From positions 17,775-81,774 of IMG/VR virus record IMGVR_UViG_3300042938_002038: DNA of 64,000 bases; one strand, given 5' to 3'. Position 1 is the stretch's first letter. Each line of letters starts with the position of its first letter. Origin of the DNA: a virus. This document shows positions 38,901 to 48,668 of the stretch, piece after piece. The translations under genes and the position numbers were made by a program. The notes under the pieces were generated by a model. The model was not told the origin of the DNA, searched no databases, and saw only the letters and a program-made list of their open reading frames with translations.

Positions 38901-40294
38901 TCTCACTTGTAGAGCAAGGCGCTAGTGCACTTCTTGTAAGATCAAGCACAACTGGTCTAAATCGTTTCAAGAACGGTATTCTAGTTGATCCATTCAAAGA
39001 TCATACTATCGGCAATACCAATAATCCATTATATCGTATTGCAATTGATTCTACCAGAGGTGAAGCAAGACCGCTATTCTCTCAAGGTTTTGTGAATCTG
39101 TATTATGATGATTCGTTGTCAACAAATACCACAAAGACTGGTGATATTATTACACTTGAGTACACTTCAGTTGTAAATCAAAGCCAGAATTTTGCTTCAA
39201 AACCAGTAAATCCAGCACTCGGCAATCAATATCACTTCAGTGGCACTATGACTTTGGATCCTCCTGGTGCTATCAGCGTGGATATTACCAAGGCACCAGA
39301 TGTTATTGGTGATTTGGATCTTTCTTCCAATTGGGTAAATATGCAGAGATATATCTCTGCTGTTTATGGATCACAATGGAGCAATTGGACTAATACTCTA
39401 ACCCCTGCTCAACAATCTGCTCTTACCTCTTCATCATTTTCTAATCAAGTGGTGACCACAAATGTTCAGCAGTCTCAGAATTATGGGCGTGATATACAAG
39501 TTCAGAATACCCAGAGCTTGGTCACAAATGGCAATTATGTCACAAATGTAAGCACACTTTCGTACATTCAAGCAATCCCAGTGTTCTTCAAAGCTAGTGG
39601 TATGAAGCCACGCACAACGCTCTATGCATATTTCAACAATATTCCGGTCACACAATATTGCTATCCAATGACCGTATATACCGGAACCGTTACAACCTCT
39701 GGTGGTTATAAAAAGACCGATGATGGGCGCTTTGTATTTACTGATAAGAACTCTGTAAATTATGCTTATAGTAGTCTATTTGGAACAACATATCCTGCAA
39801 ATCAAGCACTAAAAGCGGATGATTATGGCAATGTTTATGGTATATTCTTTATTCCGGATGCTACATTCAGAACTGGTGAACTTGAATTTGTTTTGACTGA
39901 TGTTTCGGATCTTTCAAATATCATCAATTCCTCAACCGTTTCTAGAGATACATTCTTTGCAACAAACTTATTTGTACAGACAACCACAAATAGTCAAATT
40001 AGAAACCCAACGATAAATACATCAGAACAAACAAATCAAAACTCACTAAATCAAAATACCAATACACCACCATCAAACGATCCGGTTTCCGCTACTGCAC
40101 CGCCACAATATATCACATCAGAACAATACAATGGTGCTGATGGTGGTTGGGTCACAATAGAAACACCAGTTTTGAATGTGAGTGACACTTCACAACAATA
40201 TACCGGCAGTGGTGGTGGATATGCAACATACTCAGTATATGCAAATTATAGTGGTAATCAAGATTTAAGTTCCTATCAGGGTGGTGCTAATTAA
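35930..40294 (+). CDS. DUF4815-containing baseplate/tail structural protein (1454 aa)
   Basis: The N-terminus has the DUF4815 pattern: R-K-P-Y-F-D-D-F-D-E-E-K-N-F-Y-R-V-L-Y-R-P, A-V-Q-T-R-E-L-N-Q-x-Q, and F-G-R-S-I-Y-K-D-G-S-V-V-E-G (about residues 9-63). This large protein is typical of T4-like cyanophage baseplates, perhaps filling the place of T4 gp10 or fibre connectors. The C-terminus has an Asn/Gln-rich linker and Gly/Tyr repeats. It is the largest protein in the window. Exact role uncertain. Confidence 0.75.
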   Translation: MTLQIDLSRKPYFDDFDEEKNFYRVLYRPSTAVQTRELNQTQSILQDQLDKFGRSIYKDGSVVEGCSFTFDNNYFYVKIQDRFANGSVIESISDLIGSYVRSGNSSSYLEAIIVNTAAGLEALTPNYNTLYLKYLNSYVYSNGSIKSEYSNNDVLEIFSSANVAIANATVANTTNSTGRGYAMTTSEGVIFKNGFFVRVAPQTLVISKYNNIPSDVSVGFDLEQDIITAETDPSLVDNAAGSPNEDAPGAHRLKLVPYLSIRAASDISNTATFFSLVDFKSGLPVTIRTDPQYSALGKELARRTYETNGDYVINPFILTVENKSSTDANNTSYLNLVSSPGIGYVKGNRVEFLNKNVTDIRKGLNTSTIAAQQITANFGYYINVDEYCGDFNNDLIDQVELHSIAKTSISNRTFLSTGYSSTSKIGTASVRGFAYDDGTPGTPRGKYRLYLFNISMNSGFNFSDVRSVIRYSSGVKAMADLVLDYNGTLQAYTATIQDNANEIMIHPFGQKAIKSDGFANVQYIYRNSSNQQFNTSGSMTISVTTAGTGSESFYYQGSLSSVAEESFVIIPTQTRISSANLSGTVAISSTSANVVGTSTTFATDFVVGEYINANTETRRINSIVNNTLIVVDSVFSATGSGKAYYKEFPAGVPINFGTSGRTISISGNSATLTLNHNINATMQCTVYYDVKRSETKPIGKVIQRDTHIAIYTGNNAGGTTGPWCLGIPDVYKLKHVYVGTTKANTNPDMLIDFDLDNGQKDSYYGLGYISSKKPLANNQWLLVVVDNFTQDITQGKGFFTANSYPIDDVNTANTQTITTATIPVYNSVVTGKTYDLRDSLDFRPYATNTAVANAISNTAATVNPATAAATIFAVDPVNGSYLPSPDLPYQSTIQYYLPRKDRVSLTTGGDILVTEGISAQRPIAPLEVPDTMTIGIVDVPAYPTLTPADAAAASRYDYAVQSSIQQIKRYTMSDIGKLANRIDRLEYYTSLSLVEQGASALLVRSSTTGLNRFKNGILVDPFKDHTIGNTNNPLYRIAIDSTRGEARPLFSQGFVNLYYDDSLSTNTTKTGDIITLEYTSVVNQSQNFASKPVNPALGNQYHFSGTMTLDPPGAISVDITKAPDVIGDLDLSSNWVNMQRYISAVYGSQWSNWTNTLTPAQQSALTSSSFSNQVVTTNVQQSQNYGRDIQVQNTQSLVTNGNYVTNVSTLSYIQAIPVFFKASGMKPRTTLYAYFNNIPVTQYCYPMTVYTGTVTTSGGYKKTDDGRFVFTDKNSVNYAYSSLFGTTYPANQALKADDYGNVYGIFFIPDATFRTGELEFVLTDVSDLSNIINSSTVSRDTFFATNLFVQTTTNSQIRNPTINTSEQTNQNSLNQNTNTPPSNDPVSATAPPQYITSEQYNGADGGWVTIETPVLNVSDTSQQYTGSGGGYATYSVYANYSGNQDLSSYQGGAN

Positions 40295-40322
40295 TGAAAA
40301 ACAATAAGGGTCTATAAACTAA

Positions 40323-43109
40323 ATGAATCCTATAGCTCAAACTTTTATAGTCTCCGAGCCGGAAAATGGCGTTGATGCAGTATTTGTCACAGCTGTTGAT
40401 CTATTCTTCAGAAAAAAGTCATCAAATTATGGCATAGAATTGCAGATCAGAGAAACACAGAATGGGGTGCCTACCAAAAGAGTCATCCCATATGCCTCAA
40501 AGGTATTGCAACCAAGTCAGATCAATATTTCTGGAACTGCTGCAACCGCTACCAAGTTTACATTTGATACTCCTGTAGTACTAAGAACAAATGTGCAATA
40601 TGCAATTACAGTTTCACCAGTAGGTGGCGATCCAAATTATGATATATGGATCGCTGAACTTGGTGCAAATGACGTTGCCAATCCAACTGTTCCAATTTAC
40701 AAGAATAATCAGCTTGGTTCTTTGTTTGTTTCTTCAAATGATTTAAACTTTATCCAAAGACCTACGGAAAATATAAAGTATACCTTATACACAGCTCAAT
40801 TTAGCCAGACTAGTGGTAATGCTGTATTCCGAAATGCAAATAATGATTTCTTCCGTGTTCGTGATATCATTGGAACATTTAGACCTGGTGAACAAATCAT
40901 GGTCTCAAATGGATGGCTAGAACTTGCTGCATTGAATCTATCCGGTGCAAACGTATTTACAATCGGTGAAACCCTTTATCAAACTTCAAGTGGTTCTTCA
41001 CCAAACACAGCCACCGGTAAAGTTTATTTTGCTAATACAACTGTTGTAAAAGTTTCAAATCTAGATGGTGCATTTGTCTCCACTGGTAATACCACTGTGG
41101 TCGGTGCCACTTCTAGCAAAACTTCTGTAATTACAGCAGCATACCAAAATGTCATCACGACATCTGCAACAAATGTGATTACAGTTCCGGATCCAAGTTA
41201 CTCTGAGTTTGCAAATGGCAACTACATTGCCGTATTTACCGCTTCAACTGCAAATGCTCAAATTTTACAAATCACAGCAAACAGCACCGTATCTAGAACT
41301 TTGACATTATCTGCTAATGTAAACTTTACAGATTCAGCAGCCAGAATCACTGCGGTTTATGCAAATGCTAATTTGCATGGATATCTGGCTTCTCAGACTC
41401 GTTCTTATCCTGAATCTACATTTGTAATCGGTGGTGTAAACTCAAATACGACTGTAAACTTTGCAAATACATCTGGTAAACAACTTATCGGTAGAGATTC
41501 TGGTGCTTCCGCATATATTATTTCTCTAGTGGATATGTATTTTGATTCCGTAACTTCACAATTCACGGAAGCAAAACCAAGATTCACTGATACAAATTGG
41601 GCTTTCCAAGGTATTTCAAATACTAAAAGTGTGGATGCATCATATAACACAGTGCGCCAAGATGTGCCATATGAATTTAATGATCAACAAAGAATGCTTA
41701 TGTCCAGAAGTAATGAGCTTAAGGCATCACTTGCCGTTGGTGGCACCAGTGGTGCAAGTTCATTTAAGATTAGATCTGATTTGACTACAGCAAACAATAA
41801 AAGCTCACCTTATATTGATACAATTAGAAATCAAGCTGTATTTACACACAACATGATTTTCCCTGAAGTATTCCTAAATGGTACAGCGCTTAATATTGCC
41901 AATCTGACTGGTTATTTTGCATTAGGTGATACCGTTTGGCAGGCAAATGCCACAACAAATACCACTGGCACAGTTGTTATGTCTAATAGCACATTCATTG
42001 CGGTAAGTAATTTGGCAAGTAGCAATACAATGCACATTGCAGGATTTAATGTTGGTTCAAATATAACCTCTACAAATATCACAGCAAATGGTGTTGCAAA
42101 TGTCTCAGCAATTAGAGTTTATAATGAGGCTTCATTTCCTGCAGCGGATCAATCCCGCTATATTTCCAAGAATGTAGTACTTGCAGATAAGCAAGACTCT
42201 GAAGATCTTATTTGCTATCTCACTGCATATAGACCACAAGAGACAAATCTATTAGTTTACGGGCAATTTAGTTCTGCGGATGATGCGGAATCACTTGGAT
42301 CCAAGCATTGGTCTAGACTTCAAGAGAATACTATTTCAGTTGGTTTGTACAGCAGTCTAGTAAATAGAGATGATTATGTTGAATTAGCATATGATTTACC
42401 TACTTCTATTCAACTTCAAAATAACAATGTCTCCACAAATACCACTTCTGCAACTGTAAATTTTGTCGGCACAGCAGATAATTCCGGAATCAAACCAGGT
42501 AATTTTGTCTACATTAGAGATTTGAGTTATGGTGTAACAGGCGTAAGTATTGCAGCCGCAGGTTCTGGATATGCAACTGGTGATCAAGTAAGAATAGATG
42601 GTGGTGTTCCCGGCATTCTAAACGCCAATGCAGTTCTAAGTGTTGTTGCAAATCCAACTGGCAATGTGGTTGGATTGTCTGTAATCTCCAAGGGTAGTTA
42701 TCCAAATAACCAGGTGCTATCTGCAAATGCCACAGCAAATGTAACTGGTTCTGGAACAGGACTTACCCTAGGTGTGAGTGCACTTCAATTTGAACAATCA
42801 ACAAAATTCAATGTGCGTAGAGTTATTGCAACTCCAAATACATCTTCAATTGTGCTAAATTCAAATAATTCTTTCATAACTGGTAATTCAACTGTTGGCG
42901 CTGGAGCCATTGGTTTAATTCCAGATTTAGAAACTCAATATGGTGCATTTAAATATGCAAATAATGAAGGTATTATTAGATATACAACCTCAACTGATCA
43001 GGTGTTTGATAGCTACAAAACCTTTGCTGTAAAGATTGTTCTTGTTTCTAATAATTCTTACATCGTACCAAGACTCAATGATATGAGAGCAATAGCACTG
43101 CAGGTATAA
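40323..43109 (+). CDS. Large tail/baseplate structural protein (928 aa)
   Basis: The N-terminus has P-I-A-Q-T-F-I-V-S-E-P, V-D-L-F-F-R-K-K (about residues 3-33) and a P-N-Y-D-I-W-I-A-E-L-G (about 103-113) pattern. I recognise it from structural proteins next to DUF4815 in aquatic T4-like phages. The rest is beta-rich and Asn/Thr/Ser-rich with G-S-G-Y-A-T-G-D turns. It follows the DUF4815 gene and precedes a small coiled-coil protein. It is probably a fibre connector or fibre network part. Confidence 0.65.
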   Translation: MNPIAQTFIVSEPENGVDAVFVTAVDLFFRKKSSNYGIELQIRETQNGVPTKRVIPYASKVLQPSQINISGTAATATKFTFDTPVVLRTNVQYAITVSPVGGDPNYDIWIAELGANDVANPTVPIYKNNQLGSLFVSSNDLNFIQRPTENIKYTLYTAQFSQTSGNAVFRNANNDFFRVRDIIGTFRPGEQIMVSNGWLELAALNLSGANVFTIGETLYQTSSGSSPNTATGKVYFANTTVVKVSNLDGAFVSTGNTTVVGATSSKTSVITAAYQNVITTSATNVITVPDPSYSEFANGNYIAVFTASTANAQILQITANSTVSRTLTLSANVNFTDSAARITAVYANANLHGYLASQTRSYPESTFVIGGVNSNTTVNFANTSGKQLIGRDSGASAYIISLVDMYFDSVTSQFTEAKPRFTDTNWAFQGISNTKSVDASYNTVRQDVPYEFNDQQRMLMSRSNELKASLAVGGTSGASSFKIRSDLTTANNKSSPYIDTIRNQAVFTHNMIFPEVFLNGTALNIANLTGYFALGDTVWQANATTNTTGTVVMSNSTFIAVSNLASSNTMHIAGFNVGSNITSTNITANGVANVSAIRVYNEASFPAADQSRYISKNVVLADKQDSEDLICYLTAYRPQETNLLVYGQFSSADDAESLGSKHWSRLQENTISVGLYSSLVNRDDYVELAYDLPTSIQLQNNNVSTNTTSATVNFVGTADNSGIKPGNFVYIRDLSYGVTGVSIAAAGSGYATGDQVRIDGGVPGILNANAVLSVVANPTGNVVGLSVISKGSYPNNQVLSANATANVTGSGTGLTLGVSALQFEQSTKFNVRRVIATPNTSSIVLNSNNSFITGNSTVGAGAIGLIPDLETQYGAFKYANNEGIIRYTTSTDQVFDSYKTFAVKIVLVSNNSYIVPRLNDMRAIALQV

Positions 43110-43318
43110 TGGAAAATTTAAAAGTAAAAGATAATAGAAGTCTAGTACGACAAAAAGCTTCTAGTGCAATATTGACGGTTGATAATCAAAGCCTCCTGCG
43201 CTATAGGGAGGAAAGATCCAGAGCCAATAAATTAAATAATGTGCACGAAGAAAATATTAAACTTAAGAATGAATTAGATGAGATTAAATCTCTAATCCAA
43301 GGATTATTAACTAGATGA
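43109..43318 (+). CDS. Small coiled-coil protein between tail genes (69 aa)
   Basis: The start overlaps the upstream stop by one base (TAATG) and the stop overlaps the next start by 4 nt (ATGA). Residues about 6-32 are basic with S-S-A-I-L-T-V-D-N-Q-S-L-L-R-Y-R, and 40-66 form a coiled coil (E-N-I-K-L-K-N-E-L-D-E-I-K-S-L-I). Similar short proteins occur at this place in T4-like cyanophages. It may trimerise or link fibres. Confidence 0.7.
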   Translation: MENLKVKDNRSLVRQKASSAILTVDNQSLLRYREERSRANKLNNVHEENIKLKNELDEIKSLIQGLLTR

Positions 43319-45156
43319 TAACTGTTTCACAGGTAATTAATACTCAGAGCTTTGGTGTTTGGCTTGAAAGAACAAATCAAGTCATCAGCATCATTTCGCA
43401 AAATACTGTCACAACAGATTCAAGTACCGGTGGTTCACTTACCACTGGTAATTCTTATGTCAATGGCTACTTTGGTGCAAATTATGTTACCGTAAATACC
43501 GCCATTCGAGGTGGTAATCTTACTACCAGCGCCACACTTTCTATTAGTTCAAATGCAACTTTTAGTGGTGCAGTCAATACTGCAGGTCTTGTAAGTGCAC
43601 TTAGTGGGATCAACATAACCGGATCCGCAAACGTAAGCTCAGTACTAAATGTTGGTTCAAATGTTTCGGTGAATACCACACAAATAGGCATAGGTAATTC
43701 TACGGTAAATTCTGCTATCACAGCTGCTCAAATGGTGGTGGCAAACTCTACCAATACCGCAACATTGAATCCAATAAGTTTGACCATTGGTACCACCGTA
43801 GTAAACACCTCTACTGTGGCTGTTGGAACATCAACTGTAAATTCTAGCTTGGTAAATACGGCCGCTATCAATATTACGGGTCAAGTAAATGCTGCAACTT
43901 TGTTTGTTTCCACATCAGCAAATGTAGGATCAAATGTTCAGCTCACTACAAGTCAATTGGCAATTGGTAATTCAACCGTAAATGCTATAGCAAATTCTAC
44001 CACAATAAGATTAGCAAATTCTACAAATACCGTTACCTTAACCCCTGTCAGCATTACATTAGGCACAACTGTTGTAAACACAACCGCACTTGCTTTGGGA
44101 TCATCATTCACAGCAAATAGTACTAGAGTTGTTCTTGCCACTACTGCTGGTTTACAGGTGAACGGATCAATCGGTACCGCTGGGCAATTCTTGCTCTCTA
44201 ATGGCACAACTGCTTATTGGTCTACGGTCACCACAGGATCTGTTACTTCTGTCGCCTCTGGTTCTGGTTTGACTGGTGGTCCAATCACATCAACTGGCAC
44301 AATTTCAGTCCTTGCAAATTCTGGTATAATTGCAAATACCACTGGTATATTTGTAAATCCAAATACTGGTATAGTAGTAAATACCGCTGGTGTTTTTGTA
44401 AATGCAACTTATATTGGCACTCTCTCTGCTAATAATGCAACTTATCTGAATGGTCAATTAGCATCTTACTATACAAATGCCACAAATATTACCACAGGCA
44501 CATTAAATACCGCTAGACTTCCTGCGACTGTAAATGTTGCAACTCTTCTGAATGTCGGTGCAAATGTAAATATCAATACATCCACCATATTTGTCGGCAA
44601 TTCTTCCACAAATGTTATTGCTAATTCTTCCGCTCTTACTATTGGCGCAACATCTGTCAATAGCACAATGGTTAATTCCGGATCCGTAAATACCAATCTG
44701 CTTGCCGTATCAGGGAATGCCACATTTGCTAGCAATGTCAGTCTGACTTCTGGTTTACTTGTCGTTACAAATAATGCTACATTCTCTTCAAATGTTTCGG
44801 TTGCAAAAGTCCTTCTGGTTAATAATTCGCACTATTCTTCAAATGCTTATACTTTCAATAATTCAACTGCACGTGCTGTAGTTGATGTATTTGATACCGC
44901 AACTTATAGATCAGCTGAATATTTGATCCAGGTCACAGATTCTACAACAACCCCAAGGTCTTATCAGATAACTAAAATGACAGTTGTTCATGATAATACC
45001 ACACCTTACTCAACCGAATATAGCAATATCTACACAAATATTCCAATGGGAAATTTTGATGTAAATATTGACACCGCAAATAATTTTCAATTGAGATTTA
45101 CACCTACAACTGCAAATTCTGTGGTCAAACTTTCTAGAAATTCAATTGTGGTTTAA
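43315..45156 (+). CDS. Low-complexity tail fibre (613 aa)
   Basis: A fibre-like N-terminus (Q-S-F-G-V-W-L-E-R-T-N-Q-V-I) is followed by long Asn/Thr/Ser/Val-rich repeats of the type G-N-S-T-V-N, L-A-N-S-T-N-T and G-T-T-V-V-N. The same blocks appear in fibres at 45532, 48689 and 52705. The C-terminus (about residues 500-613) is less repetitive (Y-R-S-A-E-Y-L-I-Q-V-T-D-S and Y-S-T-E-Y) and similar to that of the 45532 protein, so it is the likely tip. Confidence 0.75.
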   Translation: MITVSQVINTQSFGVWLERTNQVISIISQNTVTTDSSTGGSLTTGNSYVNGYFGANYVTVNTAIRGGNLTTSATLSISSNATFSGAVNTAGLVSALSGINITGSANVSSVLNVGSNVSVNTTQIGIGNSTVNSAITAAQMVVANSTNTATLNPISLTIGTTVVNTSTVAVGTSTVNSSLVNTAAINITGQVNAATLFVSTSANVGSNVQLTTSQLAIGNSTVNAIANSTTIRLANSTNTVTLTPVSITLGTTVVNTTALALGSSFTANSTRVVLATTAGLQVNGSIGTAGQFLLSNGTTAYWSTVTTGSVTSVASGSGLTGGPITSTGTISVLANSGIIANTTGIFVNPNTGIVVNTAGVFVNATYIGTLSANNATYLNGQLASYYTNATNITTGTLNTARLPATVNVATLLNVGANVNINTSTIFVGNSSTNVIANSSALTIGATSVNSTMVNSGSVNTNLLAVSGNATFASNVSLTSGLLVVTNNATFSSNVSVAKVLLVNNSHYSSNAYTFNNSTARAVVDVFDTATYRSAEYLIQVTDSTTTPRSYQITKMTVVHDNTTPYSTEYSNIYTNIPMGNFDVNIDTANNFQLRFTPTTANSVVKLSRNSIVV

Positions 45157-45168
45157 TGGAGAAAAACA

Positions 45169-45492
45169 ATGGCTGTAAAAACTAATATAGTCATAGATCA
45201 GGGCACTGATTTCAACTCATCATTTACTTTTACCGATGAATCGGATGAGCCCATTGATTTTTCTATATACACCGCAAACTCACAATTAAGAAAAACCTAT
45301 ACATCTAGCATTTCTTATACCTTTCAAACTAGTTTAACTAATAATGGCATTATAATTTTATCGATGAATGCAGCCACAACATCCAATCTTTCTCCAGGAA
45401 GATATGTCTATGATTTAGAAGTTGAAGCCGCAGGTGTCAGATCCAGATTAGTAGAAGGTGTTGTAACGGTGACACCACAAGTCACTAGATGA
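45169..45492 (+). CDS. Small virion-type beta protein (107 aa)
   Basis: The 107-residue protein has an Ig-like or BppU-like pattern: I-V-I-D-Q-G-T-D-F-N-S-S-F-T-F-T-D (about residues 8-24), L-R-K-T-Y, and P-G-R-Y-V-Y-D-L-E-V (about 76-85) followed by G-V-V-T-V-T. Similar short proteins occur within fibre gene clusters of aquatic T4-like phages. It may form a collar or link on fibres. Confidence 0.65.
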   Translation: MAVKTNIVIDQGTDFNSSFTFTDESDEPIDFSIYTANSQLRKTYTSSISYTFQTSLTNNGIIILSMNAATTSNLSPGRYVYDLEVEAAGVRSRLVEGVVTVTPQVTR

Positions 45493-45531
45493 TTTTGTTT
45501 TTTTAATAAATAAAAATAAAAGGGTTTTTAA

Positions 45532-46845
45532 ATGACTGAATATAATTTCATCGTAAAGAATGGGATAGTGGTAAATACTGCATTTACCGCTAATTCCACA
45601 GTGCTGACAGCAAATGGTGTGACTATTAATTCTACCGCTGCTACATTTTCTGGTAATGTCAGTGGCACGCTTATTACAGCTTCACAACCATATATCACAG
45701 CTAATAATGCAAATTTTGTTGGAAGCACATCAGCCGCAAATGTTGTATCCAATTCTCAACTACAATCCAATCTAGCAAATTATGCACAGCTAGCAGGTGG
45801 CACATTTACCGGACCAACCAATTTCAATGCCAATGTAACAATTACCGGTAATCTAATTGTCACCGGCACCACTATATCCGCAAATGTCACAAACCTAGAT
45901 GTAAAAGATCTTAATATTACAGTCGCTAAAGGTGTCGCCACCGCAGCTGCAGCTGATGGTGCAGGTCTTACCGTTGACACAGCAAATGTTACTTGGAATT
46001 ATAATAATGCTACAAACAGCTGGCAATCAAATGTCAATATAACTCCATCAAGCAATAATAATTTAAATCTTGGTACTAGTGCTCTTATATTTGCAAATGT
46101 CTATGCAAATAATGTCATGGGCACAAATCTTTATGGTACATTACAAACCACTTCTCAACCAAATATCACAGCTAATAATGCAAATTTTGTAAAAGCAAAT
46201 AACGGTATCACATCAAATTCTTTCGGTGTTTTTGTCACCCAAGGAACTGGTGTTGTGGTAAATGCTACTGGTGTCCATGTAAATGCTACATATGTTGGCA
46301 CTTTGACAGCAAATAATGCTAATAATCTAAATGGTCAGCCTGCATCTTTTTATACAAATGCCACTAATATTACCACGGGCACTCTAGGTACCGCTAGACT
46401 TCCTGCAACTGTGAATGTGGCAACCGTTGTAAATGTCGGTGCAAATGTAAATATCAATACAACTGCAATTGCAGTTGGCAATTCAACAGTTAACACATTT
46501 ATCACATCGACTGAAATTGATTTACCTTTTGCAATAATGAGTTCAGGTAATCTGGTTACCTCTGCAACAACCGCTAATCAAACTTTAGATCAATTTCCAT
46601 TTGCCACATATAAAGCAGCCGAATATTTCATATATATTGCATCTGGGGCTGCATTTCAAATATCAAAACTATCTGTATTGACCGATGGCACAACTGCTTA
46701 TTCAACTGAATATTCTACCATGATAACCTCTGCAACATTGGCTTCATTTGATGTTTCAATATCAGGTGCAAATGTGCTTATTAGAACAACACCTGTAAAT
46801 GCAATTACTACATATAAACTTCACAAGAAATTAATCAACATTTAA
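45532..46845 (+). CDS. Low-complexity tail fibre (437 aa), variant A of a shared N-terminal anchor
   Basis: The first about 40 residues (N-F-I-V-K-N-G-I-V-V-N-T-A-F-T-A-N-S-T-V) are almost the same as in the spike at 48689, pointing to one attachment site used by two fibres. The middle has L-Q-S-N-L-A-N-Y-A-Q and V-T-I-T-G-N-L-I-V-T-G-T-type repeats also found at 52705. The C-terminus (about 350-437) resembles the tip of the fibre at 43315. Confidence 0.75.
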   Translation: MTEYNFIVKNGIVVNTAFTANSTVLTANGVTINSTAATFSGNVSGTLITASQPYITANNANFVGSTSAANVVSNSQLQSNLANYAQLAGGTFTGPTNFNANVTITGNLIVTGTTISANVTNLDVKDLNITVAKGVATAAAADGAGLTVDTANVTWNYNNATNSWQSNVNITPSSNNNLNLGTSALIFANVYANNVMGTNLYGTLQTTSQPNITANNANFVKANNGITSNSFGVFVTQGTGVVVNATGVHVNATYVGTLTANNANNLNGQPASFYTNATNITTGTLGTARLPATVNVATVVNVGANVNINTTAIAVGNSTVNTFITSTEIDLPFAIMSSGNLVTSATTANQTLDQFPFATYKAAEYFIYIASGAAFQISKLSVLTDGTTAYSTEYSTMITSATLASFDVSISGANVLIRTTPVNAITTYKLHKKLINI

Positions 46846-46856
46846 TTTCTGAAACA

Positions 46857-46875
46857 CGGGGATAGTGAACCGATG
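46857..46875 (+). promoter_or_regulatory. Shared leader motif before fibre genes, copy 1
   Basis: CGGGGATAGTGAACCGATG contains the start codon of the 46873 gene. A close copy (CGGGGACAGGGAACCGAT) precedes the gene at 48689. A conserved ribosome-binding context or a recombination junction are both possible. Confidence 0.5.
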
Positions 46876-48399
46876 TCTATACCACAACCTTCAATGACCG
46901 TTAATTTTTCTAGAACTCCGGATTATCTGGATTCCAGAATTACTTTTTCTAGAACATCAAATGCTACATTTGTCAACGATAATCGACTAATTGCCACTGC
47001 AAATATTAATACACCAAGATTTGAATACTCATCTTCAAATGGTATTCTGCTTGGTCTTCTAAGTGAAGAACAAAGAATCAACTATATACTTCAAAGTGAG
47101 AATTTCTCCACCACTTGGTCTGCAACAAATATTACAGTTTCAAATAACTATACAACAGCACCAGATGGAAACTTCACAGCGGATCTTCTTTCAGAAGGTA
47201 TTGCCAATACTGCTTTGATGACACAACCCGTAACGGTTGCAACCGCAAACCTAGGTGCTGGTTCCATTTTCCTTAAAGCAGGACCAAATGTTAGTACTAC
47301 TTGGGTAAAGGTATTTGTATCAGGTGCTGGCGCTGCAAATGGTGCAGCTGCATGGTTTAATTTAAGCACCGGTGCACTTGGATCCAATTCCATTATTGGT
47401 GGTGGATCTCAACCAATAGCCGTAATTGATAGTTTTGTCGATGGTTGGTATAGATGCAGAGTCTCAGCAAATTGCCCTGGTGAAACAGCACTGAGTTTAA
47501 GTTTTCATTCTGCATCAGCCGATGGTTCTAATACTCGAGTAAATAATGCCACTTATTATGCTTGGGGTGGTCAATTGGAAAATGCTAGACTATCTACTAG
47601 CTATATTCCAACAACAACTTCTACCGCCACCAGAGCTGCTGATAGAATTGCAATTGAAGGCACCCAATTTGCAAATGTTTATAATACCAGACTTGGTGAT
47701 GGAACAGTACTATTAAATATTAATTTTCCGCCTGAATTTGCTCTTGATGATACCACACGTGATATTATAGGTTTAAGTACATCAAATTCATTTACTAAAA
47801 GCATATATTTAGCACAATCAAATGCTACTTCATATTGGACATTCGTTGGCGGCTTCGGTGTTTATGCTACCAGTGTGGCAGCAGGACCAAATGTTATTGC
47901 ATTGACATATAGCACGCTATCAAACTATATCAAACCCTATAGAAATGGTGTATCATCTATATCCACAGGAAATTATACAAAAAGTATCACTGCAAATACG
48001 GCAGGTGTAAATGCCACAGCAGACGTAATTCTTTTAGCTACTGCTAGTGGCTCCTTTGTATCAGGTGAAAGAGTTTATTATCGTGTTCCAACAGGCAATA
48101 CCGCAATTGGTGGACTTACCGGTAATAGCTATTATTACGTTTCATTTTCTAATACCACATCTTTTGCACTATCTGCAACTCCTGGTGGAGCAAATATTGA
48201 TCTAACAGAAGCAAGAACTACAAATCCAGGTGAAGCGCATAGTATGATTCTCAATATAGCAACACCTTATGATAGAATCTATCTTGGTTCTCTATGGACT
48301 TTTGGTTCTGGTTCTGGCCTGAATGGTCATTTTAAAAAGTTTGCATATTATCCAGCTGTATTAAGTAATACCCAAATGCAAGCCATAACTTCAGTATAA
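46873..48399 (+). CDS. LamG-like receptor-binding protein (508 aa)
   Basis: The N-terminal half has a pattern common in phage host-binding proteins: I-T-F-S-R-T-S-N-A-T-F-V, P-R-F-E-Y, G-L-L-S-E-E-Q-R-I-N-Y-I-L-Q-S-E-N-F (about residues 22-75), then Y-Y-A-W-G-G-Q-L-E (about 229-237). The C-terminal half has a LamG-like sandwich (Y-D-R-I-Y-L-G-S-L-W) interrupted by one copy of the G-L-T/Y-Y-Y/L-S-A-T module. It is related to the C-terminal part of the protein at 29216. A CGGGGATAGTGAACCGATG leader precedes the gene. Confidence 0.72.
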   Translation: MSIPQPSMTVNFSRTPDYLDSRITFSRTSNATFVNDNRLIATANINTPRFEYSSSNGILLGLLSEEQRINYILQSENFSTTWSATNITVSNNYTTAPDGNFTADLLSEGIANTALMTQPVTVATANLGAGSIFLKAGPNVSTTWVKVFVSGAGAANGAAAWFNLSTGALGSNSIIGGGSQPIAVIDSFVDGWYRCRVSANCPGETALSLSFHSASADGSNTRVNNATYYAWGGQLENARLSTSYIPTTTSTATRAADRIAIEGTQFANVYNTRLGDGTVLLNINFPPEFALDDTTRDIIGLSTSNSFTKSIYLAQSNATSYWTFVGGFGVYATSVAAGPNVIALTYSTLSNYIKPYRNGVSSISTGNYTKSITANTAGVNATADVILLATASGSFVSGERVYYRVPTGNTAIGGLTGNSYYYVSFSNTTSFALSATPGGANIDLTEARTTNPGEAHSMILNIATPYDRIYLGSLWTFGSGSGLNGHFKKFAYYPAVLSNTQMQAITSV

Positions 48400-48409
48400 G
48401 GGCATGAAT

Positions 48410-48649
48410 ATGTTTGACTATTTTATTAAAGAAAAAACAGAAAAAACTTGGATAAACAATGCAGTACTAGATGGTGTTCTTATCCAGAATGATAACGGTG
48501 AATACCATTCAAATTATAGCATTGATATTATTGGCGCTATTCCAGACATTACCGGTTACCATGTAAATATTAGATCACAAGAACCAATAGAGTTCAAAAA
48601 TCTCACCACAATACCGGCGCCAAGTACACCAATGCGTGTTTGGTTATAA
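48410..48649 (+). CDS. Small hypothetical protein between fibre genes (79 aa)
   Basis: An ATG at 48410 with AAGGG seven bases upstream is preferred to the ATG at 48404, which lies too close to it. The sequence (I-N-N-A-V-L-D-G-V-L-I-Q-N-D-N-G-E-Y-H-S-N) looks like a small beta domain. Similar small proteins occur beside fibre genes in aquatic phages, perhaps as chaperones or fibre caps. No function is proven. Confidence 0.6.
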   Translation: MFDYFIKEKTEKTWINNAVLDGVLIQNDNGEYHSNYSIDIIGAIPDITGYHVNIRSQEPIEFKNLTTIPAPSTPMRVWL

Positions 48650-48652
48650 ATA
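48645..48652 (+). promoter_or_regulatory. Late promoter TATAAATA for the tailspike gene
   Basis: Perfect TATAAATA overlapping the upstream stop codon, 37 nt before the ATG at 48689. The spacing is like that at 57405 and 21249. Confidence 0.75.
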
Positions 48653-48668
48653 ATAAAAATTGCAATTT